From: an uncultured Oscillospiraceae bacterium | Lineage (GTDB): Bacteria; Bacillota; Clostridia; Oscillospirales; Ruminococcaceae | Length of the DNA stretch: 16,957 bases | Direction: 5' to 3' | Assembly: GCA_900539195.1 (NCBI GenBank) | Contig: UQBC01000045.1 | Span: forward strand, 1 to 16,957 | In this document: in pieces, positions 7,401-14,457 of the stretch | Layout of the letters: each line of letters begins with the position of its first letter | How positions within the stretch are numbered: the stretch's first letter is position 1 | Notes under the pieces: generated by a model | Database searches by the model: none | What the model saw: the letters and a program-made list of their open reading frames with translations, nothing else | What the model was told of the DNA's origin: nothing | Translations under genes and position numbers: made by a program

Positions 7401-7540
7401 GTGCTGTCGGCTTCACCTGTGTAAAGCAGGTTCTGCATCTTCATCAGCGACTGTTCCATTACCTCGCGGTTTTCATTGGCGTGTGCCTGATAAAAATCGC
7501 CTAAAAGTCCCGCAATTTCTTCGTTACGAAAAGCCTCCAC
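4415..7540 (-). CDS. Large Bergerat-fold (Hsp90/sacsin/MORC-like GHKL) ATPase
   Basis: A 1041-residue protein. The N-terminal 200 residues show a complete Bergerat ATP-binding site: N-box RELLQN with Glu80 and Asn84, G1 box NEDGF with Asp114, G2 box GRFGVGSKSVF at 138-148, and GTEIIF near 186. This is the arrangement of Hsp90, MutL, MORC and sacsin ATPases, so ATP-driven clamp-like dimerisation is plausible. About 700 middle residues match nothing I recognise. A possible metal-binding cluster TCSCCGF (Cys889, 891, 892) with Cys927 lies near the C-terminus, which ends in an acidic tail. The start is GTG, one base after the stop codon of the SNF2-like gene, implying translational coupling. No transmembrane segment is evident. 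The ATPase class is confident; a role in defence or DNA/protein remodelling is inference. Confidence 0.85.
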   Translation of the reverse strand: MEAFRNEEIAGLLGDFYQAHANENREVMEQSLMKMQNLLYTGEADSTPFKDYFNSVFGGRTPYNASLSVSDYPKESIIRELLQNTFGCYYSDPDIKVLFNFEQNGEIRLTYNEDGFTLEQILYYLSIGRSDGDKSREGRFGVGSKSVFMNVEWLKLRSNNFNFRIVNDAGILKIRELNLTAPVFKGTEIIFKVSEEEQAKIKENLVNLTIHKGEYINLVEFCFAFIRKKQLGRFGEAENPSRTFNIAVMDMGKPLAVYKVIRYQKTPDDDPTVRFLQNGKSVIEFIWHENEGFVYLIPFAVSAARRDTIVKVLLDKYNYFSTYELTGLIKSTGEDFIKEKLSAFFISVPNSYITTHRTGIRHECEEEVSEAINRDLKFMIEKYSRYFVLELLQRTNSEKYYMRPKHYVFEFFSNYLTTSVMVGDLRSVFHNSISLLLPGKNEAMPYSEVKQLGFFSITDHVSKQEHESGAAFTEYIEDELAKMRKDVADMPENIIMASYNWIDEETEEEGREFCYNFNFDGNTYVLDSEKNPAIKDFDLSFGFRSIVSLKLGKYVINDAVADEDALIGALGLFDAMYGQDYKIGMRYFQFNVHYRDITHNFDVARMTVHNLKRAYDCIVAHKNSFENHQIYNEVINMLINSFTQGKDTMTFLREMKQQGSDITLQLDINKKFRFAAYGKQFMIPSSITNADLLEIIGDVYALINCGMFNGRVFDFSFMKSGYSFEKSSLMSLLRESDLTDEKVSAVIPNLYICDLKIPRIALLGEKDKIIRIIDINDPITDEERKNITKYVVLRDDCTKPEFAKYVEYLLTGENNNVLSQFYSSTEEPNQVLLDQIPYYYKPLPSITADELQFLRTKYKALRSLSNLRIYRNYFAKDINGTMFGYGGTCSCCGFESSIINNYVIKSFEVGLFKDDREEKFKFSLYMCANDSYAASGWIIEDISIGGMSPFIWLDEISTCEVIPPEFLLCTIKYRCQLTYDIIGSEGREKGEIVTMESVSDGEQKTMDIILSPLMMAKWIEDNLSDEYATDNSDNSDSEAQN

Positions 7541-7541
7541 C

Positions 7542-9530
7542 TTACATCACTCCCTCATTGTATTTTTTCATAAATTGTCTGAAAGTTTCCTGTATCATAA
7601 AGTTGTCGGTGAGATACCGCCACGAATTAAGCAATACAGGCATCTTTACCGTGTCGGGAAGCTGATTTACGCATAAACGCAACTCTGCGCTCTTGTTGTC
7701 GGTAATGAAATTTTCAAATGCTTTTTGTGCGGCGCGTATGCCTGTCGAAATATCATCTGAGGCACAACGTTCCTTATATGAGCGGAACTGTTCGCTGTAA
7801 AGGCATTCTTCGAGCTGTGTTCCGCCGAGTGCAACTATATGCTGCTGTTCGTCAAGATAAATCAGTGAACCGTTAAAACGCTCAAGCGCTTCTTTTATCA
7901 TCGGTTTCAGCACCTTTTCTTCGGTGGAAGCATTTTCCTTTATTCTGCTTTCAATGCCGAAAGCACGGTATATCTTGTCGAGTTTCAGCTTTGTATATTC
8001 GTGAGCCTTTGCCGCTGTGGAGATATCTATTGACGGCGAAATGTTGTAATCACTCCTGAACTGGGTGATTACATCGTGACAGTTTGAAACCTCGCCCGTA
8101 TATGAGCATACATACTGCAGATCTCTTATGCCGTCGGTTATCAGCTGTGCGGCATTCGGCAGGTCAAACAGCACGTTTCTGCCGGGAAGTCCGGCTACTA
8201 TGCTCTTATATATCTTGCCGAAAAGTACCTTTGACAGCATTCTTGAATCGAACAGCTTGTTCTTGTCGGAGAATACGATAAATTCTCTTGACTGTTCGTC
8301 CTTTCCGCCGTGACGTGCGGCACGCTGTTCAAATATAACGGGGCTGTCCGGCAGTTCATAGTTGAATATGTGGGTGAAGCCTTTTATCTGCGGGTTTATA
8401 GAACCTATCTTGTCAACGGTAAGAACTATTCTTGCGTTGTCGCGTGTTTCGTTTGTAAAGTTGTCGTATCTTGTATTGAAGATATCGCCTCTGTCGATCT
8501 TGAGAAGTCCGCTTATATTCGGATACAGGGCGGAAATTACCTTTTTCAGATACAGGATAGTAGAACCTGTCACACAGTATACGACAGCACGGTTCTCCGA
8601 ACCTTTGAGCACTTCGTCAAGCTTTGTGAGGAAGCAGTCGAGCTTCTTGTCAACATCGCGTAACTCCCGCACATCGGCAACATTATATGAGGGCTTTGTA
8701 TATGTTTTTTTCGCTTCAAGACCGTATTCTTCAAAAATATTGCCGCCTTGTGCGTAAAGCGGAAGCCCGGTCTTTATATCAATCAGTCTTCGTGAATTGG
8801 AAATGAAATCATGAGAGAATTCATATTCAAGCAAGGTAACGTTTCTTGACACATCACCGTTATATACGGATTTGTCAAAATAGCGCATTACGGGGGTATC
8901 CGGATTAAAGCAGATAGTCTTTTCGTCAAAGTTTATGTTATCGACTGCCGCAGATTTGCTTTCATCTGCAAGCAGGCTCTTTACAAGGCCTTTTATCTCA
9001 TCATGGCTCTGCATATAGCCGCAGGGAATAGGACTAAGTACTATGAGTTTTTCAGCCTTTGCATGTATATGCTCGGTATAAAGTTCAAGCTTTATTCCGG
9101 AGGTGCTAAGCCCTGCATCGATTATAATAAGATCCCATGTAAGACCTGCATCTGCAAACTTCTGCATAAGCGGATTATCCGCTTCAAGCGCTTCTTCTGC
9201 GATTATATATGTATTTGATGTGTTTTCGTTGAAGTAGGTGATAGCCTTTGACGAGCCCGATATCATCTTGAAGTCGACGCCGTTTGAAGTTACTACCGAG
9301 CGGTACCAGCTATGCATGAGATGCCTGGGGCATATCAGCAGGATATTGGGAGCCTGCTTTTCAAGTACGGTATCAAGTATGCCTATCTGAGCCTTTGTCG
9401 CTTTGTCCGCTCCGTATTCGTCAAGGACAAGGCAAAAGCCGAATTTATTTAACTTCTCGTGAAAAGAACAGCTGATCGCACTTATGTCTTTGCCGTAGTA
9501 CGATATCCATTTTATCTCTTCGGTATTCAC
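7542..9530 (-). CDS. Degenerate SNF2-like superfamily 2 helicase
   Basis: First gene of the operon with the GHKL ATPase; 662 residues from the chosen start. It has SNF2 architecture with damaged motifs. Motif I is DEYGADK (37-43) in place of DEMGLGKT, keeping the lysine but losing the GKT context. Motif II is IIIDAGL (135-141) in place of DEAH, so the catalytic Glu is gone. The motif III region is VLSPIP. Motif VI is QRAARHGG (402-409) in place of QRxGRxxR, losing the second arginine. It probably binds DNA or a partner without efficient ATP hydrolysis (inference). The GTG at 9530 is preferred because GGAGGGTG lies at 9536-9543; a GTG at 9554 would add eight residues but places that ribosome site inside the gene. 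Beyond about residue 430 I recognise nothing. Confidence 0.75.
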   Translation of the reverse strand: MNTEEIKWISYYGKDISAISCSFHEKLNKFGFCLVLDEYGADKATKAQIGILDTVLEKQAPNILLICPRHLMHSWYRSVVTSNGVDFKMISGSSKAITYFNENTSNTYIIAEEALEADNPLMQKFADAGLTWDLIIIDAGLSTSGIKLELYTEHIHAKAEKLIVLSPIPCGYMQSHDEIKGLVKSLLADESKSAAVDNINFDEKTICFNPDTPVMRYFDKSVYNGDVSRNVTLLEYEFSHDFISNSRRLIDIKTGLPLYAQGGNIFEEYGLEAKKTYTKPSYNVADVRELRDVDKKLDCFLTKLDEVLKGSENRAVVYCVTGSTILYLKKVISALYPNISGLLKIDRGDIFNTRYDNFTNETRDNARIVLTVDKIGSINPQIKGFTHIFNYELPDSPVIFEQRAARHGGKDEQSREFIVFSDKNKLFDSRMLSKVLFGKIYKSIVAGLPGRNVLFDLPNAAQLITDGIRDLQYVCSYTGEVSNCHDVITQFRSDYNISPSIDISTAAKAHEYTKLKLDKIYRAFGIESRIKENASTEEKVLKPMIKEALERFNGSLIYLDEQQHIVALGGTQLEECLYSEQFRSYKERCASDDISTGIRAAQKAFENFITDNKSAELRLCVNQLPDTVKMPVLLNSWRYLTDNFMIQETFRQFMKKYNEGVM

Positions 9531-9583
9531 TAGATCACCCTCCGCTCTGCCCACTTACGCAAAGCGGGCTGAATAATATAACA

Positions 9584-9612
9584 ATTATAATACATTTGAG
9601 CATTTTTTACAA
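9584..9612 (-). promoter_or_regulatory. Promoter of the SNF2-like/GHKL ATPase operon
   Basis: On the minus strand, TTGTAA (9607-9612), a 17-bp spacer and a perfect TATAAT (9584-9589), about 55 bp upstream of the SNF2-like start. Confidence 0.65.
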
Positions 9613-9683
9613 CCGATATTTTGCATTTTATAGAATTTCAATAAATTTTCTCGCCTTGATTTAGTAAAAAACAACAAAAATAG

Positions 9684-9706
9684 TAGCTGCTTTTGAAGCA
9701 ACGCTA
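9684..9706 (-). terminator. Terminator-like hairpin in the divergent intergenic region
   Basis: TAGCTGCTT (9684-9692) pairs with AAGCA (9696-9700) and GCTA (9703-9706), with a two-base bulge. On the minus strand it is followed by TATTTTTGTTGTTTTTT, so it would terminate leftward transcripts. No leftward gene precedes it. Confidence 0.35.
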
Positions 9707-9750
9707 TAAGAAAAAAATTAAGGAAATGTCTTCACATTGTTCGACTTTAC

Positions 9751-9779
9751 TTGACAAAACACGATAAATATAGTATGAT
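9751..9779 (+). promoter_or_regulatory. Promoter of the deacetylase-bactofilin operon
   Basis: Perfect TTGACA (9751-9756), a 17-bp spacer and TATGAT (9774-9779), about 30 bp before the start codon. Confidence 0.8.
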
Positions 9780-9809
9780 ACTGATATATGTCAAAGGGGA
9801 GTGGTATGC

Positions 9810-10856
9810 TTGTATTTCGGTAGCGTCAGATTTTTCAAGCATCTGATACTGACTGTTACGGCTTTGCTCATAATCGTACCTACGGTGCTTTGTATAATTT
9901 TCGCTGTAGACAACAACAAGAAAGCCGCAGAGATAGACAGGCTGAATTCACGTCTGTCGGCACAGTCTGAAGATATATCGTCTTCGGTGACAGAAAGTTC
10001 CGATAACTCCAAAGGTGATAGTACTGCGGAGAACACGACAAAGGCGGATCCTTCTGTGACCGAAAGCGTAAAGCCGGAAACAACTACGGCGCCTGAAACG
10101 GTAACAACCACTGCGAAAACCACAAAGGCGCCCGAAACATCATCAGCTCCCGAAAGCGTACCGGACAGCTCTGCGGATACCGACAAGTACACAACGCTTT
10201 ACCCTGATCTTTACGCCGAAAAATATGACGGCGAATTTGAGGACAGCAAAAACACGGTTTATCTAACTTTTGATGACGGTCCTTCTGTGCTGACAGAGAA
10301 TCTGCTGTATTATCTGCGTCAGGAAAACGTAAAGGCAACATTCTTTGTTGTACCGGAGCGCACTGAATATTGTTATTCATTGCTGAAAGAAATTAGTGAC
10401 GCAGGGCATACGATAGGTGTTCATTCTGCTTCTCACGATTACGAAAAGATATACGCCTCGGTAGACGCATTTCTTGCGGATTTTAAGGAAGCTTATGACA
10501 TAGTTCTTGAAGCAACGGGAAAAGCGCCTGATATATACAGATTTCCCGGCGGCAGTGTAAACGACTATAATACCGACACGCGTGACGATATTATTGCAGA
10601 GATGGATCGCAGAGGATTTACATATTTCGACTGGAATGTTGACAGTAATGACTGGCAGGGATATGGCTGGACAACGCTTTACACTAATGTGCTTGCAGAC
10701 GCACAGGAGTTTTCAACGCCTGTGATATTGTTCCATAATACGGGTGACCGTGACAATACAGTGCTGGTGATAGAGGATATCATAAAGGCACTGAAAGACA
10801 AAGGATATAAATTCGGCAGTCTTTCGCATAAGACCGAACCGATCCAATTTCAATAA
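9810..10856 (+). CDS. Membrane-anchored NodB-type polysaccharide deacetylase (CE4)
   Basis: Likely removes acetyl groups from peptidoglycan or another envelope glycan outside the membrane. One hydrophobic segment at about residues 12-33 is followed by a Ser/Thr/Pro-rich spacer (55-125) and a NodB domain (about 148-340). Catalytic motifs are TFDDGP (Asp155, metal Asp156), HSASH (His205, His209), RFPGG (244-248), DWN (274-276) and LFHN (His309). The last motif usually reads LxHD; here Asn replaces Asp, while the metal ligands are intact. A TTG start at 9810 is chosen because AAAGGGGAG lies about nine bases upstream; the in-frame GTG at 9801 overlaps that site. The bactofilin gene follows after 29 bp, suggesting joint work in cell-wall shaping. 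Confidence 0.9.
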   Translation: MYFGSVRFFKHLILTVTALLIIVPTVLCIIFAVDNNKKAAEIDRLNSRLSAQSEDISSSVTESSDNSKGDSTAENTTKADPSVTESVKPETTTAPETVTTTAKTTKAPETSSAPESVPDSSADTDKYTTLYPDLYAEKYDGEFEDSKNTVYLTFDDGPSVLTENLLYYLRQENVKATFFVVPERTEYCYSLLKEISDAGHTIGVHSASHDYEKIYASVDAFLADFKEAYDIVLEATGKAPDIYRFPGGSVNDYNTDTRDDIIAEMDRRGFTYFDWNVDSNDWQGYGWTTLYTNVLADAQEFSTPVILFHNTGDRDNTVLVIEDIIKALKDKGYKFGSLSHKTEPIQFQ

Positions 10857-10885
10857 ATAATTCTGATTTCAAGAAAGGGATAACA

Positions 10886-11863
10886 ATGGGAATCAAGGAT
10901 AATTTTTCACAGGCTATGAAGGAGCTTACAAATCCCAGATCGTCTGAAAACCGCAAAGAGGTCAAGGATGTTGCGGCATATATGAACGATAGCGCCGATA
11001 CACAGCAGGGCGAGTCTGCACAGAATGCTCAGCAGGCACAACCGGTTCAGAATGCACAGCCTTCACAGACTTTCGGAGCAAACTCACAGGAGCAGAGTGT
11101 TAAGAATGTACAGCAGGGTACAGCGTCAAACGGCGGCTTTGCAGGACAGAACGCCGGACAGGATTTCTCACAGAGAATAGCCCGTGATATGAATGAAAAG
11201 TATAATCAGAATAACAGCTTTGCGCAGAATATGCAGGGTGCACAGAGCGATCAGAATATCGCATTTGCACAGAACGCTCAGGACAACGGATCCGATCAGG
11301 GTATGCAGAATGCACAGAACAGCGGATTTGCTCAGGACAACGGCGGTTCCGGCTTTGGCGGAGCGCCTTTCGCCGGCAGTATGAGAACAGACGGCGCTCA
11401 GGAAATGACCGTTATCTCAAAGAACACTATGATTGACGGAAACATACGTTCGTTTGCTGATATGAAGATAGACGGTAATATAAAGGGCAACGTTGAAACC
11501 ACCAAGAATATAAATATAAACGGCAAGGTCGTAGGCGATCTGACCTGCGATAACATCAGCATGAAAAACTCCGCTGTACAGGGTAATGTTCGTCTTAAGG
11601 GACAGGCTGTAATGGCGAATGATTCAATGCTGATAGGCGACCTTACATCGCAGGTAGCTCAGCTCAACGGTAAGATAAAGGGCAATATTGAGATTTCGGG
11701 CAAGATACAGCTTGACAGAGATTCGGTTATAATCGGTGATATCAAGGCAGGCTCTATTGCAATATCGGACGGTGCAGTTATCAACGGTTTTGTAACTACA
11801 ACTTACCTTTCAAAGGACGAAAGTGCAAATATCTTCCCTGAAAGCATAGCGCTTGGAGAATAA
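10886..11863 (+). CDS. Bactofilin family cytoskeletal protein with long Q/N-rich N-terminus
   Basis: A 325-residue protein. Residues about 174-310 form a bactofilin (polymer-forming cytoskeletal, DUF583) beta-helix, recognisable from repeated strand turns such as MIDGNI, KIDGNIKGNV, NINGKVVGDL, KGNIEISGKI and VIIGDI. Bactofilins polymerise without nucleotide and scaffold cell-wall enzymes. The N-terminal region (about 38-165) is unusually long, poor in hydrophobics and built of imperfect AQNAQ, QNA and FAQN units, and so probably disordered. A short basic N-terminal stretch could be membrane-facing. The ribosome site is AAAGGG, seven bases from the ATG. It sits 29 bp after the deacetylase gene, a neighbour type that matches bactofilin partnership with wall hydrolases. 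The domain call is sure; the role of the Q/N tract is unknown. Confidence 0.92.
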   Translation: MGIKDNFSQAMKELTNPRSSENRKEVKDVAAYMNDSADTQQGESAQNAQQAQPVQNAQPSQTFGANSQEQSVKNVQQGTASNGGFAGQNAGQDFSQRIARDMNEKYNQNNSFAQNMQGAQSDQNIAFAQNAQDNGSDQGMQNAQNSGFAQDNGGSGFGGAPFAGSMRTDGAQEMTVISKNTMIDGNIRSFADMKIDGNIKGNVETTKNININGKVVGDLTCDNISMKNSAVQGNVRLKGQAVMANDSMLIGDLTSQVAQLNGKIKGNIEISGKIQLDRDSVIIGDIKAGSIAISDGAVINGFVTTTYLSKDESANIFPESIALGE

Positions 11864-11881
11864 GCATATTATTTAACACTC

Positions 11882-11904
11882 AGCCCTGCAATGCGGGGCT
11901 TTTG
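11882..11904 (+). terminator. Terminator after the bactofilin gene
   Basis: AGCCCTGC (11882-11889) pairs with GCGGGGCT (11893-11900) with one wobble and a three-base loop, followed by TTTTG. It lies directly ahead of the next gene's ribosome site, so some read-through is likely. Confidence 0.7.
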
Positions 11905-11926
11905 TTGACTGAGGAGAATTTATATT

Positions 11927-12547
11927 ATGCCGCTTAATGCAGAAAACAAGATACTTACACCCGAACAGATAGAAGGCAACAAGAAGGAGATACTTGATAT
12001 CTTTGCACAGTACGTTCACAGGGACGGCATTGAGAAACTGCTTGATTATCTTGTAAATAAGAGCGACTTCTTTATAGCACCTGCAAGCACACGCTTTCAC
12101 GGCTCATATGACGGCGGTCTTGCACAGCATTCGCTGAATGTTTATCACTGCTTCAAGGCGTATCTTGAGCGTGAGCGTGTGCGTGATATGTACAAGCTTA
12201 CTGCGAGCGAGGAAACTATTGCGATATGCGCTTTGTTGCACGATATATGCAAGGTGGACGTTTATACAAGAGGTACACGCAATGTTAAGAATGAGCAGAC
12301 CGGGCAGTGGGATAAAGTGCCTACATATTTCTTTGACGATAAACTGCCTTACGGACACGGTGAAAAGTCCGTTTATATGATTACCGGCTTTATGCGGCTT
12401 ACCCGTGAGGAAGCGTTTGCTATCCGCTATCATATGGGATTTTCCGGAGAAGAGAATACAAACAACGTGGGAAAGGCATTCGAGATGTTCCCGCTTGCAT
12501 TTGCACTCAGCACGGCGGATATGGAAGCCTCTTATTTTCTTGATTGA
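11927..12547 (+). CDS. HD-domain metal-dependent hydrolase
   Basis: A 206-residue soluble protein with a complete HD superfamily signature: His68 in GLAQHSLNV, His105-Asp106 in CALLHDICKVD, His144 in GHGEKSV, His169 in RYHMG and Asp198 in LSTADMEASY. These ligands bind one or two divalent metals and usually hydrolyse phosphoester bonds in nucleotides or RNA; YhaM-type exoribonucleases have a related HD domain, but no OB-fold nucleic-acid domain is present here. GAGGAG at 11911-11916 supports the ATG. It follows the bactofilin gene across a modest terminator and ends at its own terminator. The substrate cannot be told from sequence. Confidence 0.88.
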   Translation: MPLNAENKILTPEQIEGNKKEILDIFAQYVHRDGIEKLLDYLVNKSDFFIAPASTRFHGSYDGGLAQHSLNVYHCFKAYLERERVRDMYKLTASEETIAICALLHDICKVDVYTRGTRNVKNEQTGQWDKVPTYFFDDKLPYGHGEKSVYMITGFMRLTREEAFAIRYHMGFSGEENTNNVGKAFEMFPLAFALSTADMEASYFLD

Positions 12548-12555
12548 TATCTGAA

Positions 12556-12596
12556 AGCACACTGTAAGCATACTGTGACAGTGTGCTATTTATTTT
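12556..12596 (+). terminator. Terminator after the HD hydrolase gene
   Basis: AGCACACTGT (12556-12565) pairs with ACAGTGTGCT (12578-12587) over a 12-nt loop, followed by ATTTATTTTT. Confidence 0.8.
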
Positions 12597-12655
12597 TAGT
12601 CCTGTTTATTGTACAGCTCTTTTGGTATTATTAAATCAACAAAGGAGGTACGAAT

Positions 12656-13120
12656 ATGGAAAACACATATTTTGTAACGATAACGGGCATTGATCATTAT
12701 TACGGCAAAAAGCCTTTTGAAATCGGCAGGATAGTAAAGCTGATAAAGGACAAGAATAACGAGTATGATAAGGAAGCCGTTGCGGCATTTCTCCCGTTCA
12801 TCGAAACAATAGGCTATGTTGCAAACAGCACAAATACGGTATATGACGGTACGATCAGCGCAGGCAGGCTTTACGATAAAATCGACGATTACGCATACGC
12901 TCGGGTAATGTTCGTTACACGCACTTCGGTAATCGCACTTGTTCTTGATAAGGAAGATGTTGAAGAAACAGAAGATGATGACAGTGATGATGTAAATAAC
13001 AGCATTGACGGTGCGGAAATAATTTCCGACGCAGAACATGCAGGCGGAAAGATTGAAAAATCACCGGCAAAGAAAAATAAGGGTAAAGCAAAGCAAAAAA
13101 TCGGTTTTGCAATAGAATAA
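12656..13120 (+). CDS. Stand-alone HIRAN-domain protein with charged tail
   Basis: A 154-residue protein. Residues about 4-95 match the HIRAN pattern: FVTITGIDHYYGKKPFEIG, then LIKDKNNEYDKEAVAAF, IGYVANS and an alpha segment. HIRAN domains, first defined in Rad5/HLTF-type SNF2 enzymes, bind free or damaged DNA ends. The C-terminal 55 residues are disordered-looking: an acidic run (EDVEETEDDDSDD) followed by a lysine-rich end (KKNKGKAKQK). AAAGGAGG at 12641-12648 gives a strong start. It lies between two terminators and is therefore likely monocistronic, though I could not identify a clear promoter in the short upstream gap. It may act on DNA alone or serve a partner helicase; the degenerate SNF2-like gene at 7542-9530 is one candidate, by inference only. 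Confidence 0.78.
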   Translation: MENTYFVTITGIDHYYGKKPFEIGRIVKLIKDKNNEYDKEAVAAFLPFIETIGYVANSTNTVYDGTISAGRLYDKIDDYAYARVMFVTRTSVIALVLDKEDVEETEDDDSDDVNNSIDGAEIISDAEHAGGKIEKSPAKKNKGKAKQKIGFAIE

Positions 13121-13133
13121 CGATATACAAAAA

Positions 13134-13155
13134 GAACCCCGCAAATGCGGGGTTC
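13134..13155. terminator. Shared convergent terminator between HIRAN gene and gldA
   Basis: GAACCCCGC (13134-13142) and GCGGGGTTC (13147-13155) with a four-base loop. The minus-strand product ends in TTCTTTTT, making it a strong terminator for gldA. It also serves the plus-strand gene. Confidence 0.85.
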
Positions 13156-13181
13156 AAACTGTTTATAAAGTGTTCAGCTTA

Positions 13182-14279
13182 CTACTTGCCGAGCGCAATC
13201 TTGCCCATAGCGTCTGCCTGCATAATAGCGGCATACAGCTCAACAGGCTGTACATCGCCGGCGAGGTTGTGGATAGTTTCGCCTGGAATACAAGCGTTCT
13301 CGGAAATAGTCTTAACCTGCTCAGGCGTGGTAACGCCGATTTCTTCAAGCGTTACAGGAAGACCGACCTCAAGGCAGAAGTCCTGAACTTCCTTGAATTC
13401 TTCTTTAGGTGCGCCCTCAAGTACAAGCTGTACAAGCGTTCCGAGTGCAACGCAGCAGCCGTGATCTGCGTGCTTTATGCCGAGAGAAGTAACGCCGTTG
13501 TAGAATGAATGAGCGGCGGCACAGTTTACGTTATCGGCGCCGACACCTGAAAGGTAAACGTTCGCTTCAACGATATTCTCAAGTGCGGGAGTAACGGCGT
13601 GTACCTTACAAGCCTCGATAGCCTGCTTGCCGTATTCACGGAGCGTGTCATAGCAAAGACGAGCAAGTGCCTGACCTGCTCTTGTGATGCCCGTACCCTC
13701 AAGGCTTGCGGATTCGGTGCGGATAGAAGCACGACCCTCAAAATATGTGCCGAGCGCATCACCCATACCTGCGATAAGGAACTTGACGGGCGCATTTGCG
13801 ATAACGGTCGTGTCGACCATTACAGCGTCGGGATTTGTGGGGTAGAACAGATATTTATCGAAGCTGTGGTCATCATTGTAAATTACGGAAAGTCCCGTAC
13901 AGGGAGCGTCCGTAGCCGCAACTGTAGGCACTATTACAATGTGCTTTCCGCTGTAGTATGCGGTAGCCTTTGCTGTATCAACGGCACTGCCGCCGCCTAC
14001 GGCTACTACCGTATCAATGTTGTCCTGCTCGACAATAGCCTTCATCTTATTTATTTCGCCGTTGCTGGATATTCCGCCGAATACCTCATAACGTCTGTAG
14101 TCGTCAAGACCTTCAAAGCTCTTTTCTATCTTATCGTGGCATGCCTTGTAACCGCTGTTTGAGCATACAAACAGCCAGCGCTTGCCCATATAACCCATTT
14201 CTTCGTGAAATTTAAGCAGTGCATCTCTGCCCTGTACATATTTGAGCGGCTCACGCATCGCTCTGAGTCTTCCCATCAT
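13182..14279 (-). CDS. gldA: Glycerol dehydrogenase, NAD-dependent, iron-containing ADH superfamily
   Basis: Oxidises glycerol to dihydroxyacetone with NAD+ in the cytoplasm, or reduces the ketone in reverse. The 365 residues are the normal length. The Rossmann part contains VVAVGGGSAVDTAKA (GGGS at 95-98) and PTVAATDAPCTGLSV. Metal ligands are Asp174 in GMGDALGTYFEGR, His257 in AAHSFYNG and His273 in KHADHG, as in the zinc-dependent glycerol dehydrogenases. GGAGGTG lies eight bases before the first of two adjacent ATG codons, either of which could serve. It has its own promoter and a strong terminator and is not beside glycerol uptake or kinase genes here. Related family members acting on other polyols or glycerol-1-phosphate cannot be fully excluded. 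Confidence 0.9.
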   Translation of the reverse strand: MMGRLRAMREPLKYVQGRDALLKFHEEMGYMGKRWLFVCSNSGYKACHDKIEKSFEGLDDYRRYEVFGGISSNGEINKMKAIVEQDNIDTVVAVGGGSAVDTAKATAYYSGKHIVIVPTVAATDAPCTGLSVIYNDDHSFDKYLFYPTNPDAVMVDTTVIANAPVKFLIAGMGDALGTYFEGRASIRTESASLEGTGITRAGQALARLCYDTLREYGKQAIEACKVHAVTPALENIVEANVYLSGVGADNVNCAAAHSFYNGVTSLGIKHADHGCCVALGTLVQLVLEGAPKEEFKEVQDFCLEVGLPVTLEEIGVTTPEQVKTISENACIPGETIHNLAGDVQPVELYAAIMQADAMGKIALGK

Positions 14280-14341
14280 AATTGAAACACCTCCGTAGAA
14301 TGATATAAAATACAGACATTATTATCTGCTTTTACGACTAA

Positions 14342-14370
14342 TTTATATCACTTTTTTATGGATATGTCAA
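14342..14370 (-). promoter_or_regulatory. gldA promoter
   Basis: On the minus strand, TTGACA (14365-14370), a 17-bp spacer and TATAAA (14342-14347), about 60 bp upstream of the start codon. Confidence 0.75.
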
Positions 14371-14457
14371 TATTTACGGGCATTCCGATTTTTGATATGG
14401 GTATGCCGAATTTTCATTGCAAAGAGTAGAGGAGAAAAAACGTGATTGCATTTAGAA

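Noticed and set aside
12104..13039. Minus-strand frames opposite the HD hydrolase and HIRAN genes
   Set aside because: They are antisense to well-supported genes with strong ribosome sites and read as low-quality, cysteine- and isoleucine-rich shadow sequences.
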